A stretch of 31,110 nucleotides of DNA, taken from Bremia lactucae. Taxonomy: Eukaryota; Oomycota; Peronosporomycetes; Peronosporales; Peronosporaceae. Shown here in pieces: positions 18,160-26,699 of the stretch. The DNA lies in the NCBI RefSeq assembly GCF_004359215.1, contig NC_090612.1:1279125-1310234 (forward strand), in the 5' to 3' direction. How positions within the stretch are numbered: the first letter of the stretch is position 1; each line of letters opens with the position of its first letter. The notes beneath the pieces are model-generated. The model ran no database searches. It was given only the letters and a program-made list of their open reading frames with translations, and was not told the origin of the DNA. The translations under genes were made by a program, and so were the position numbers.

Positions 18160-18330
18160 CTTGAGTCACGACGGGGAGCGATACTTCCATGTTGAAAAGC
18201 TCGCCGAAAGGCGGGGCGGTAGGAGTTTTCGGTAAAGTAGCGTGGCTACCCGAATGCCCATAATACGTGGGAGCCGAAGGACTGCCTTGTTGAGGACTGT
18301 GCGGACCTCGTGAACGCTTCTAGCCCTACC
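18160..18330 (+). pseudogene. Chromodomain of G2
   Basis: R-Y-F-H-V-E-K-L near 18178-18204 followed by R-G-Y-P-N-A near 18248-18266, N-T-W-E-P-K near 18268-18288 and L-V-E-D-C-A-D-L-V-N near 18290-18320 is the chromodomain pattern. The Trp before R-G-Y-P is a TAG (18244-18246). The stretch between 17850 and 18160 is a low-complexity linker rich in Asp, His, Gly and Pro. Confidence 0.75.
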
Positions 18331-18339
18331 ACTCAAATG

Positions 18340-18960
18340 GTCCGCGCTAAACTGGCCTATAAGGCTCTTCGGATAGATATCGTGGGGTGGTTTGCCTTCT
18401 GGAGTTTGATGATGACTACTTGGAGAATGAGCGTCGGGGGGTGAAACTGTCTCGGTCGATACGACGATAGACATCCCACCGCCGATCAGCAAATACCTTG
18501 GCCATGTGAAATCGAAGACGTCGAAGCGCCAACCAGTCGAGGCGATGCGGCGAGCTGAAAATTCGAGATTGGGATATCCCATTGCGGTGAGCCACTGGTC
18601 GAATTGGTCTTCGTACGCCTGTCGGCCGACGTCAGTGTCGTCATCAAGGACGAGTGGGCATTCGTCGACCAGCTCCACAGGTCTTCCTCGCTCTCGGCAT
18701 CGTTAAAGGTATTCCGCGTTGTCAGCCACGGCCAAACATTCACTGCAAGCAGGTTCGTATGACGCAAGTGTCACGACGACGCTTGTGCTCTCCGGGGTCC
18801 GATGGACACAGTGGAGGAGCTTGTTCGCCAGTATGGCTCAAACTTGTGGGTCTCATGGAGACGTCATCACGTCGTACACTCGCAGCAGGTGCTTTCGATT
18901 CTAAAAAGGCGTGTCGGCAGTAATCGACTCATGTGGGACATGATGAACGTCGGCGAATGT
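18340..18960. other. Unassigned junction between G2 and G1
   Basis: The minus strand keeps an open frame of 170 codons over 18166-18678. Its part below 18330 is the shadow of the G2 chromodomain, but the rest (18340-18678) has an ordinary amino-acid mix, for example Y-E-D-Q-F-D-Q-W-L near 18580-18610. It could be a decayed G1 protease-RT linker or foreign sequence. Plus-strand frames (18506-18706, 18654-18923) are Ser/Arg-rich and look like shadows. No known motif seen. Confidence 0.35.
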
Positions 18961-19439
18961 CGGGGATGACGGTGGTGTGTCGGACTTGTGAGCACACTTC
19001 AGTCCGTGTGTACGCTCTTACCGCTTGCGGCGTCGCGAGGCAATTTGCAGAGCTGATACACCACGCGACTTCTTATTCGGGTAATGCTTGAGAAGTGCGT
19101 TGCGTGAAGCTCTGCGACGCAGCTTGCTGAGCAGGTTGTTTCGCTCACAATCTTTCGCATCATAGTTGTTTGCGTCCTGGTAAGCCTCTTCTCGTGGAGA
19201 TGGTGGCGTTATATCCAATGTATCATCACTCACGGTGTTTGACAGCTCAAGTGATGTTTCTTCGGCGTGCCCGGTGGGCGTCGTGAGTTTGTCGTTGTGG
19301 TGTCTGTATCAGTCGATGACGTCGTGGTCTGCGAGTGCCCTGGGGGCGTCAATAGCGCTTTTAATGCCTATCAAAGATGGGCACATGACTCTCCTAAGCT
19401 TCGCTAGAAATATTGCACGTTGCCTAAGGTCTTAGATCT
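18961..19439 (-). pseudogene. Probable protease-RT linker of G1
   Basis: Lies directly downstream (on the minus strand) of the G1 protease. It contains a 71-codon frame (19018-19233) starting M-S-D-D-T-L-D-I and ending in basic runs such as R-R-R-K-R. Gypsy elements of this kind carry long, poorly conserved linkers here. Position is the main evidence; no domain is recognised. The expected RT does not follow. Confidence 0.4.
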
Positions 19440-19814
19440 CCAATCAATCCATGCTCGTGGTGTTCAAGCCAGGCCATACCAAGGATGAGATCATATCTGA
19501 ATATCTGGGTCAAGGAAAAAGCAGCGTTCCATACTGTCAAAGTCCAAACTTCATACTAAGTTTTATGGAATTTCAGGAATGGTGACCTGAGTTGCAGTCG
19601 CTAGTGACAGTGATAAAATAACCTTCGTGCGCATTAAGCGCCTCAGCATATCGCTGATTTCGTCCAGGGAACGATGTCAGGCATAATTGCACGACGCTCC
19701 GGAGTCAATAAAAATTGACCTTGGCTTATCAAACCTTAACAGTCGCCTTAGCGACTTAACAAGTCGAGTTTGCATTATCTCCCATGCCATTAAGCACAGA
19801 GCTCTTTGAGGCTA
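19440..19814 (-). pseudogene. Gypsy aspartic protease (G1)
   Basis: On the minus strand: I-F-I-D-S-G-A-S-C-N-Y-A near 19680-19715 (catalytic Asp kept), Y-A-E-A-L-N-A-H-E-G-Y near 19615-19650, then after a shift L-A-T-A-T-Q-V-T-I-P near 19580-19610, and R-Y-D-L-I-L-G-M-A-W-L-E-H-H-E near 19460-19505. This is the complete order of the gypsy protease core. It is cut at 19814 by G3. The gag end of the same strand resumes at 25592 across the GGCTA duplication. Confidence 0.82.
19810..19814. repeat. G3 target-site duplication, left copy
   Basis: GGCTA immediately before the TGTAAT start of the 5' LTR, repeated at 25592-25596 after the 3' LTR. Confidence 0.88.
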
Positions 19815-20112
19815 TGTAATGGGTTCTTTTCGTTCATGATACATAGCTTACATATACATGTTACTTAAGTAGGGTGCTATAGACGAATTAGTGGGTGTAG
19901 CACGTCGCATGTTTCGTTGGTATCAATGGGGAGTAAGACTTATTATTATCCAGTAAGAAATCGTCACGAAGATGAAAGACTCCCTGAGGTCGGGTTGGAG
20001 TCTTTTCATGCTAAGGGTTTTCAGAGTTAATTTTGCATATATCTTACGAACTTACTTTACGCTTCCTCACGTGCACGTGTAAGCCAGGTAACGTCGTTCT
20101 ATGCCCGTTACT
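19815..20112 (+). repeat. 5' LTR of G3
   Basis: Starts TGTAATGGG, ends CCCGTTACT, followed by TC and the primer site. Long blocks are shared with 25296-25591, for example GGTGTAGCACGTCGCATG and GCTTCCTCACG. A stem-loop (19975-19983 with 19997-20005) recurs at the matching place in the 3' LTR. Contains CACGTG twice near 20070-20081. Confidence 0.88.
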
Positions 20113-20114
20113 TC

Positions 20115-20125
20115 TGGTAGCACTT
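20115..20125 (+). promoter_or_regulatory. Primer binding site of G3
   Basis: TGGTAGCACTT, as in G2 and G6. It fixes the plus orientation of the element. Confidence 0.8.
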
Positions 20126-20153
20126 AGTAATTCTTCCCATACCCAAGTTTGAG

Positions 20154-20990
20154 ATGAGTATTTCCCTGCCGTCGCCGACTCCAAAGATGACTCTGGATCA
20201 CACGGCCTTTTCTCATCTCGCCAGAATAGAGTGGCAACCTCTCCACCGCGTCGCAGCCGTGTCGGGAGAGGTCGTCGTCACGTCGCTTCACTCCCTAGCG
20301 ATCTTCACGGAACGAGTCCGTGAAGATGAAAACGTCTACCTATTCTGATAAGGGTAACGACCGTATTCCACTAGATCGATTTTTTCGAGAGGTCGAAATT
20401 TCGATCGACTCGCGCTTGATCGAGTCGCCAAAAAATAATGGTGAATTTCTTTCTCTCACGGTTACATGGGAAGACCAAGGAGTGGGCTCTCTGAAAACTC
20501 GTTGTGGACGAGCTTACGTCTTCGACCTTGACCGCTCAACAAAACGACCTTCGTCCCGCCTTTGAGCCGCCCCAAGACCAATCACGCGTGCACCCTGAGT
20601 TCTTCGGGCTCCAACAAGAGAAGATGTCACTGCGCGACTGCGTTTAAAAGACAAGACACCTGGCTTCGTGCATTGTCACGAACCCCATTGACATGGCATC
20701 CCAGGTTCACGTCTTCGTGTTTGGCATGCGTGAGGATATGAAGCGCTACTGCCTCACGCGTGAAAATCCATCTTCCTTGGGGGAAACGTTTGCCCTCGCG
20801 CTGCGCAAGGACTATATCGTGACATCTTCTTATGCAAGCGCCATTCCGGTGGAGCACCGATCATCGGGACCGGAGCCGATGGAGATCGACGTCCTCCAAC
20901 TCTTGCCCGAAACTCTGCAAGGAAGGACCGGCCACTGACCTGCTTCGTTGCCGCAAACAAGGCCACCGTGTCGCTGAGGGCCGCGCACCA
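20154..20990 (+). pseudogene. Gypsy gag of G3
   Basis: Gag read through several frames. I-P-L-D-R-F-F-R-E-V-E-I near 20362-20400 is the N-terminal gag signature; K-M-S-L-R-D-C is readable near 20620-20640. Then 20693-20935 is intact, with A-S-Q-V-H-V-F-V-F-G-M and L-G-E-T-F-A-L-A-L near 20780-20805, and G-P-E-P-M-E-I-D near 20870-20890. The zinc knuckle follows in another frame as L-R-C-R-K-Q-G-H-R-V-A-E-G near 20940-20980; the last Cys is Gly. The start at 20154 is only the first ATG and is uncertain. Confidence 0.78.
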
Positions 20991-21050
20991 CCTCCCGCCG
21001 TCAATCACGCTGCGTAGCTGGTCACTTCGTCTTTGACCGAGTAACACTGT

Positions 21051-21098
21051 CAAAAACGACCGCAACCAGTAGGTGCCTACTGGTTGCGGTCGTTTTTG
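21051..21098. repeat. Perfect 23-bp inverted repeat
   Basis: Arms 21051-21073 and 21076-21098 are perfectly complementary, separated by two bases. It lies between the zinc knuckle and the protease of G3. No terminator function is implied in a eukaryote. Confidence 0.97.
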
Positions 21099-21199
21099 CG
21101 CCTTACTGGTTGGAACCTACGTTCGAGTCCTCCGGTGGTCCTAGCCTTAGCGTGCTCTATGCAAACTTGACTGCCACCACATCAAATGGTGACTCGCGG

Positions 21200-21600
21200 C
21201 TGGTTATCGTGAACCTTTATAACACCAGTTCCCGGTGGCCTTCGTGCGTTCCTTAATTCAGGAGCGACTAATAATTTCTTGCGGGTATCGTGTCTATCGT
21301 TACTACCGACGCGCAGTTCCGTCCACGAAAAACAATGCAAGTTGTTTTGAAATTGGCTGATGGAAGACCTCGACGTCTTCCACCACGAGAAGTGTCGCTG
21401 CCATACACTTTTGATGGTTTAAGCAGCAACGACAACTTCTTGGTATTTACCATGAACTATGCGTTTAATTGTATCTTGGGTATTCCGTGGCTGGCCTCCA
21501 GATCGACTGGTCGTCGTGGTCTGTCAAACGTTAAAAGGAGTTCGACGTCAGCGCAGTGTTCATTCTCTTGGTCGCCCCAAGAGACTAGCTTCACGTCACT
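21200..21600 (+). pseudogene. Gypsy protease of G3
   Basis: L-N-S-G-A-T-N-N-F near 21252-21278 aligns with the active-site L-D-S-G-A-T-N-N-F of the family: the catalytic Asp is Asn (AAT, 21255-21257). L-K-L-A-D-G-R-P-R near 21350-21376, N-D-N-F-L-V-F near 21429-21450 and C-I-L-G-I-P-W-L-A near 21471-21497 follow in the frame open from 21290. Asp to Asn at this position should abolish catalysis. Confidence 0.8.
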
Positions 21601-21724
21601 GTGGTGGACGATGCATCTACGACATGGGCAGGGCATTGTGACAGGGATGGCCCTCTTTGTACTACTTGCGCAGTTCTTCTGGACGCCCCGAGTGATTCGC
21701 ATACTTCGCGGCGCCGCGAACTGA

Positions 21725-21870
21725 TTTAGACAGTGGTCGAGTAGAGGATCCCCCTTAAAGATAATGTGTCGAAGCAGGGGCTCCCACAAGAAAATATGGT
21801 GGTCGAGCGGGGGGGGCCCACTCGAGAACAACGTGGTCGAGCGGTCCTCACACTACATGCGACGACAGCC
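21725..21870 (+). repeat. Short tandem repeat in the protease-RT linker of G3
   Basis: Three to four units of roughly 33-45 bp around the core GTGGTCGAGC(G/A)G, each followed by a G-rich CCC/CAC tract. They encode runs like V-V-E-R-x-S. A similar repeat sits at the same place in G4 (29480-29770). Confidence 0.65.
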
Positions 21871-21899
21871 AAGTCTGCGACTCAACCGTCACATATGTC

Positions 21900-23210
21900 C
21901 GGTGCGAATGGACACGGCCTTCCTTATTTGGCTACAGCTTAACCGACTTGGTTTCGATCCACGTGTTGGAATACGTAGAAAGCAGCTCACGACGCCGTCG
22001 ATTTTCGACGTCGTACGACCACCTCGCTCTGCTTCATCCATTATACTGCTTCCAGATCTGTCCTGGAAGCATTTCCTGCGCGACCTGAAGGCAGGTATAA
22101 TTGATCAAAAGTGCTTGGTCACAGAGGAGGCCACCGACAGCATCTTCTCGTTCGAAGCGGACAAGTATGCTTTACGCTTCAAGAGCGCTGAACCAAACTC
22201 AGCGCTGGAAGAGCTATTTGCTGCTCAATCTTTGGACGCTTAATGCGAATCACGTTGTCCGGCCTATCAAACCGTCTGCGAATACATAGACGTATTTCCT
22301 GACAAGATTCCGACTAAAATCCCTGCTGATCGGAGAGTTCAACACGAGATTTGACCTCGTTCATGGGTCTAAGTACTGTGTGACGCGGTAGTGGCAGCTA
22401 CCGCGGGATCAAGTGCAGGCGAATGATGATTCTTCGGAGGCCGTCGCAAAGCAGGCCATGTGCGCGAGAGCGTCTCGCCCCATTCGGGTTCTACCTTCTG
22501 TGTGAAGAAGGCAACTGGCGGATGGCGTATCGTCAACGCCTTTAACAGGCTGAACGATGTTACTATCCAGTGCAGAGACCGATACCCAGAAAGGACTTGG
22601 TGCTGAATTCCATTTCTGGGAGTGCCATTTACAGTGCCTTTGACCTGACCGAGAGCTTTTACCAAATTTAAGAAGACCAAGTGACATTCCGCTGACAGCG
22701 GTCAGCTTGCCAAGCGGTATGCTCTGGATATGGTTGGAAATGCCACAGGGACTGAAGATCACTCCCGCCACATTTAGTCGCATGGTGTCGCATGTGCTGC
22801 GATCACCCCGAGTTTTCACTGAGCTACTTCGAAGACATTTTGTTCGTTGTTGCGCTGATGGCGACCTCAGTGAAGTTGATATGCATTTAGGGAACTGAAA
22901 ACAAGTATTGCAAGTGATATGAGACAACAGACCTTACGCGAATCTGAAAAAGAGTGTGTTTTGTGCCCCGGAAATCTAGGTGCTTGGCTGCTTCGTGATA
23001 AAAGCAAAGTTCGAGCCGATCCTGAAAATGTTTTATATTTCTGCTCATGGCCAACACCTAACGAACCCCATCAATGGAGATTCGTCAGTCGAATCGCGCG
23101 TTGCTCGAGCGTATAAGGATGCTGGAGCGCCCTTTAGTCGGTCACCCTCAAGCTGGATCGCAGCCTTGCCCGATGTCGGCTCAGTGACAGTCTCGCCGCC
23201 TCAAACCTGT
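21900..23210 (+). pseudogene. Gypsy reverse transcriptase of G3
   Basis: A pre-RT segment with F-L-R-D-L-K-A-G near 22072-22100 is open over 21764-22243. RT blocks follow across shifts: H-E-I-D-L-V-H-G-S-K-Y-C near 22345-22381 with a stop (TAG, 22389-22391) where Gln is expected; F-C-V-K-K-A-T-G-G-W-R-I-V-N-A-F near 22498-22545; M-P-Q-G near 22741-22752. The active site reads Y-F-E-D-I near 22825-22840, the first Asp of Y-x-D-D being Glu. V-R-A-D-P-E-N-V and W-P-T-P-N near 23010-23065 are the connection region. Inactive. Confidence 0.8.
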
Positions 23211-23214
23211 TGAC

Positions 23215-24030
23215 GCGTTTTCTGCGTTGTTGAGTGCGAACTCAGCAAGCAGTAGGGAGAAGTTTCAATTGGTAAACGATTTCACGTAGCTTTGAAGAAC
23301 GTCTTCGATAACGCGATTGACGCGTTTAGTTTACCCATCCGTCTCCGAATGGGCCGCCGTCGACCTCAGTAATATTGCTCCAAGAAGCTTGAACAGTTAA
23401 GTCCAGAAGGAGGAAGTGAATCGTGGATCGTGATCGGACACAATCGACTCCGGGATACCATAACGGCGGTATAGCGCGTCGATGAAGTGCACCGCGGTCT
23501 CGGCGCGATGCGCCGTAACAGGAATGAGTAGACTCATTTTACTGAAGCACTCGACAAATATCAGGATGTTCTTGCGGCCTTTGTCGTCGGGCTAAAGGCC
23601 AAAGATTAAGTCCATAGAAATCGAGCGCCATGCCTCGGAGGCAGTAGGAAGTGGTCGCAGGGTAGCCTGCAATGAAGGCGACGGCTTCACTCGCAGACAA
23701 ATTTCACAGGTCCGCACACAATTACGCACCCACTTATACAAGCGAGGCCAGTAAAAATTGATTGAATCAGCCGCGAAAGTCTTTCGTCGCCCAGATGACC
23801 TCTAGCTGGGGAATGATGGAACTCGTAACTTATCCAAGCTCGAAGATCAAAATCGTTCGCAGTCACCGTCCGTGACGTATCGAAACGATCGATGCTGTAC
23901 ATCAACAAGTCTCTATAAACGTGTGATGTGATCACGCTTCTAACCGGAAAGAGCACCTACTGAAGAGAGCGTCATTGGGTGAGCGTAGATACGTGATTAT
24001 GTCAGCATAATCGGAGTCGCAGTCGTAAAT
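23215..24030 (-). pseudogene. Gypsy integrase lying in reverse inside G3
   Basis: On the minus strand: D-I-I-T-Y-L-R-S-P near 23985-24012, then D-D-x-D-L-R and G-H-L-G-D-E-R (HHCC His) near 23780-23850, C-E-I-C-type Cys pair disrupted near 23690, S-I-S-M-D-L-I-F-G-L near 23594-23623 (first Asp), S-I-V-S-D-H-D-P-R-F-T-S near 23415-23450 (second), E-T-D-G near 23325-23340 and E-F-A-L-N-N-A near 23226-23250. This is a nearly complete integrase, opposite in direction to the surrounding G3. It is either an inversion or a nested fragment of another element. A 89-codon frame is open at 23687-23956. Confidence 0.8.
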
Positions 24031-24249
24031 CAATAATATTATCATGAAGCGGTTATACTGGAACGATTTGAGTTAATTGTAGTGACACACACGCCGCGCA
24101 CCTGTCGTAATCATCGTCGTCAGTACGGTCACCGTCCGCACAGCTCGCACAGCGCGCTCCAACGCTTCCTCCGCTTCGAGCTGAGCGTCAGCAGCCCAAC
24201 TTGTCGCGGCGTCCACATCGTCCAGGGCGACCAGGACGAACGCAATACC

Positions 24250-24610
24250 ATAGCGACGAACAACCTCCCCTTGTGGATGCTAAGGGTAGATTCCGCTGGA
24301 TTGTTGATCGACTTGTTGATCACTCGGATCCACCAAGCGCGTCTAGTCAAATGACACATGAGAAGCGCGCGTTCGGGATCGCGCGCGGCTACCCGGCACG
24401 CTGGTTACGCTCTCCCCGAGAAAAATACATGGGACCTCGGTCCTCCCTTCTTTGTGACCTTCCGGATGTCGTTCAAAACTTTAAACCCAACTTGATTTCG
24501 GTCGCTGATGCGTTGAGTCACCCCGAGGCGAGGATGAATCACGACGACGTTCCGGCAAGTGAAACCGTCTCCGAATTGCGAATGCGGTCTCCGCCTCACG
24601 CTTGTGAGTC
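24250..24610 (+). pseudogene. Gypsy RNase H end of G3
   Basis: Within a 181-codon open frame (24201-24746), A-R-W-L near 24396-24408 and F-K-P-N-L-I-S-V-A-D-A-L-S-H-P-E near 24480-24530 match the end of gypsy RNase H (…Y-K-P-G-x-x-N-V-x-A-D-A-L-S-R-R-P-D). The first RNase H blocks are not readable. Downstream to about 24750 is linker-like. Confidence 0.68.
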
Positions 24611-24749
24611 GCAACGATCTGTCGATGGTCCGGCAGACTCGGAAATTGGTGTCGCCGGAGTCGACGCACCTGCCACAAATAGTGGCGGCTTCTTTTTCAC
24701 CAAGGTATTCTCGTACTTTTCTTTCAAGCCTGTTCGATCTCGCTGAGTG

Positions 24750-25295
24750 GTCGATCAGTGATTTGGGTTCTCCAAGCTGCTCTAGTCGGTCCAGCATGAC
24801 GGAGCATGAAAGACATTCCTCGACCACGTGGACAGACCCCGGAACCACGTGGACGAAGCAGAGGCGGTCTCCGTTATAAGGGTTCTAACAACTCTGTCGC
24901 ATAAGACGCTGATGAACTGGTTTGGCGAAGATCTTCCCTGTCGGCCAGTTAATCGACAAAGCTGCGCCCGCTGGACATCATGCGGTCCCATCGCCGGATG
25001 GAGGCGCACCGCGACGTCTAAAGCGAATCATATCCAACGCCGTCAATTATCTTCTCATGCATGCTGCGGAAGCGCTGGAAGAGAGTCTGGAGTATCCGCT
25101 CCGGATATTTGCCCACGGCCAAATGTAGGAGTCCATTATGTGGACGCTTGCATTGACGCTGATAGGACTCTGTAATGCTTCATGGTTTCTAACACTGCGT
25201 TCCATCCTCGTTGTCTGGGTACCTGTGTCTTCGTCGTCTCTGAATCTATTTCTGTTAGCACTCACGGATCGTTACCTTTCTTTGGAGATTGGTGA
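24750..25295 (+). other. 3' part of G3, unrecognised
   Basis: Open frames on the plus strand (24828-25175 and 24922-25128) include A-G-H-H-A-V-P-S-P-D-G-G-A-P-R-R-L and L-L-M-H-A-A-E-A-L-E-E-S-L, which look like ordinary protein but match no domain I can name. A plus-strand integrase and chromodomain would be expected here and are not seen. The purine tract before the 3' LTR is weak (TTGGAGATTGGTGA). Confidence 0.4.
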
Positions 25296-25591
25296 TGTAA
25301 CGGGCCCTATCCTGTTACATGATACTTAGCTTACTAATACATGTTACTTAAGTAGGATGCTATACTTGACTTTGCGGGTGTAGCACGTCGCATGTTTCTG
25401 TGGTATTAATGGAGAGTCAGACCTATGTTTAGTCGCTAAGATGACGGAGCGTAGATGAATGACTCCCATGAGGTTGGGGAGTCTCTACATACTCAGGTTT
25501 TTCAAAGTCAAATTTTACATATATTATGGACTTAGTTAACGCTTCCTCACGTCACGTGTAAGCCAGGTAACGTCGTTTTAAGCTCGTTCCA
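25296..25591 (+). repeat. 3' LTR of G3
   Basis: Starts TGTAACGGG and ends GCTCGTTCCA. Aligns over its whole length with 19815-20112. Followed by GGCTA (25592-25596), the second target-duplication copy. Confidence 0.88.
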
Positions 25592-26160
25592 GGCTAGGCA
25601 CTGATTATCCTATCCTTCTAGAGGTTCGACGGAGCCTAGTCCTTCCTCAGTAGGACTTCTCGCCCCCTACTAAGTATTGGCGTTTCCCACACTGTGTCGG
25701 ATTATTGGTATGAGGTAAGGTTAGTACTCTTTATGCTTTGCGCAGCTTGTGCAACGGACAAGCTAGGGGCAAGCGGTTAGTGCTTCCGCACACATAATAT
25801 CTTCGGATGCTTCTTTGCTGTTACACATCTTGAAGCTCGGCTTCGTAGTAAGGGTGAGGTCCATGGTTTCTGGTCAATTAAACAATGTGCTCGAAGGGCT
25901 ACTGTGATGCCCGTGCGTATTGACGCAAGAGGACTTGAAACCGAGCTCTGCATTGTAGCGCAATGTCAACTGCCGCTTTAAAAAGAAGCGGAGTGTGTAA
26001 ACTTCCGTGCGGGCCACGCCTGTATGAAGAACTTATATGGATGATTTCTAGAATCATCTCTTGTTATAGGTCTTGCAGCATAACAGCAATAAGAATTCAG
26101 AGCTCATCGACATAGTCCCTTAGTCCTTATCCCTTGACGAGCAGATAGGTATCGCGATCG
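25592..26160 (-). pseudogene. Gypsy gag C-terminal part (G1)
   Basis: On the minus strand: V-A-R-T-E-V-Y near 26000-26020, L-R-Y-N-A-E-L-G-F-K-S-S near 25930-25970, and P-E-T-M-D-L-T-L near 25850-25875, matching the family's gag end (A-R-x-E-V-Y…, A-L-N-A-E-x-x-F-K, P-E-P-M-D-L). The zinc knuckle is not readable. Removing G3 and one GGCTA joins it to the protease at 19814, the expected order. The N-terminal part of gag is missing: only about 300 bp separate this from the LTR at 26165. Confidence 0.65.
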
Positions 26161-26164
26161 AATG

Positions 26165-26623
26165 CGAAAAGCCTGATTAGGCGGTGCAAAAATGTGAGAC
26201 AATTGCTGTTTCAACGAAGGCCACATCGTTACCTACCGCTCAAAAATCAATACGGCAAAAGCTGTAATAGCTCTTTAGCTTCAGTGACCGAGTATTGTTT
26301 GATGCTAAGAGCATCCGCCAATCACTGCTAGACGCGCCAATGGCGGTGAGCAATGAGTCGCAATACATAGTTGAAATTTATATAAAAGTCAGTTAAAATA
26401 AGATATCAATCCTTAGATACTTAGTTATATTAACGTAGTACCACCTTTTCCTATACTACGCGTTCGTTAGTATTGATTATCGTTTGCTCAGAATTCTTAG
26501 CAGCTCAAAATCCATTCTCCTCACGTTGTACAAGTCAAGAATTTGGAGGCTCTTTTACCTTTAGTATTATCAGTATAGGTTGGCTTGTACTGAGGCAGGA
26601 ATAGCGAAGTGTGACCCGTTACA
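26165..26623. repeat. LTR of unresolved orientation
   Basis: Right end TGTGACCCGTTACA (26610-26623) resembles the end of the G2 LTR (TGTGACCCTGTCACA) and is followed by CCTTGTACCAC, close to the CC-TGGTAGCAC of the primer sites. This argues for a plus-strand LTR. The same end read on the minus strand starts TGTAACGGG and matches the right end of the LTR at 6685-7604 over about 70 bp. The GATTAGGCGGTGC tract near 26174-26186 recurs in the other LTRs. The left boundary is not defined, and the left part may be truncated. Confidence 0.55.
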
Positions 26624-26699
26624 CCTTGTACCACGGACTAAGTATCAAACATGACCATGTTTGATGAAGATAAGAGGAGCTTTCATGCTACGCGCGTGA

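Larger units (their letters stand above)
12376..18340 (+). mobile_element. Ty3/gypsy chromovirus-like element G2, 3' LTR missing
   Basis: Plus-strand element with 5' LTR, primer site, gag, protease, RT, RNase H, integrase and chromodomain in the order standard for chromoviruses. Its left flank is AATTC (12371-12375). No matching 3' LTR occurs downstream, so the right end is deleted and the target duplication cannot be shown. Many stops and frameshifts are present, and the RT core is partly deleted. Confidence 0.85.
19815..25591 (+). mobile_element. Ty3/gypsy element G3 with both LTRs
   Basis: 5777 bp bounded by two LTRs and a perfect 5-bp target duplication. Inside are gag, protease, a repeated linker, RT and RNase H on the plus strand, plus an integrase block lying in reverse (23215-24030). 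LTRs are only about 80% alike by eye, so it is old. It sits between the gag end and the protease of G1. Confidence 0.88.

Noticed and set aside
17641..18190. Minus-strand frames opposite the end of G2
   Set aside because: The plus strand reads as integrase tail, linker and chromodomain, so these are shadows.
24405..24848. 147-codon minus-strand frame
   Set aside because: The plus strand here holds the RNase H end A-D-A-L-S; the minus frame is its shadow.
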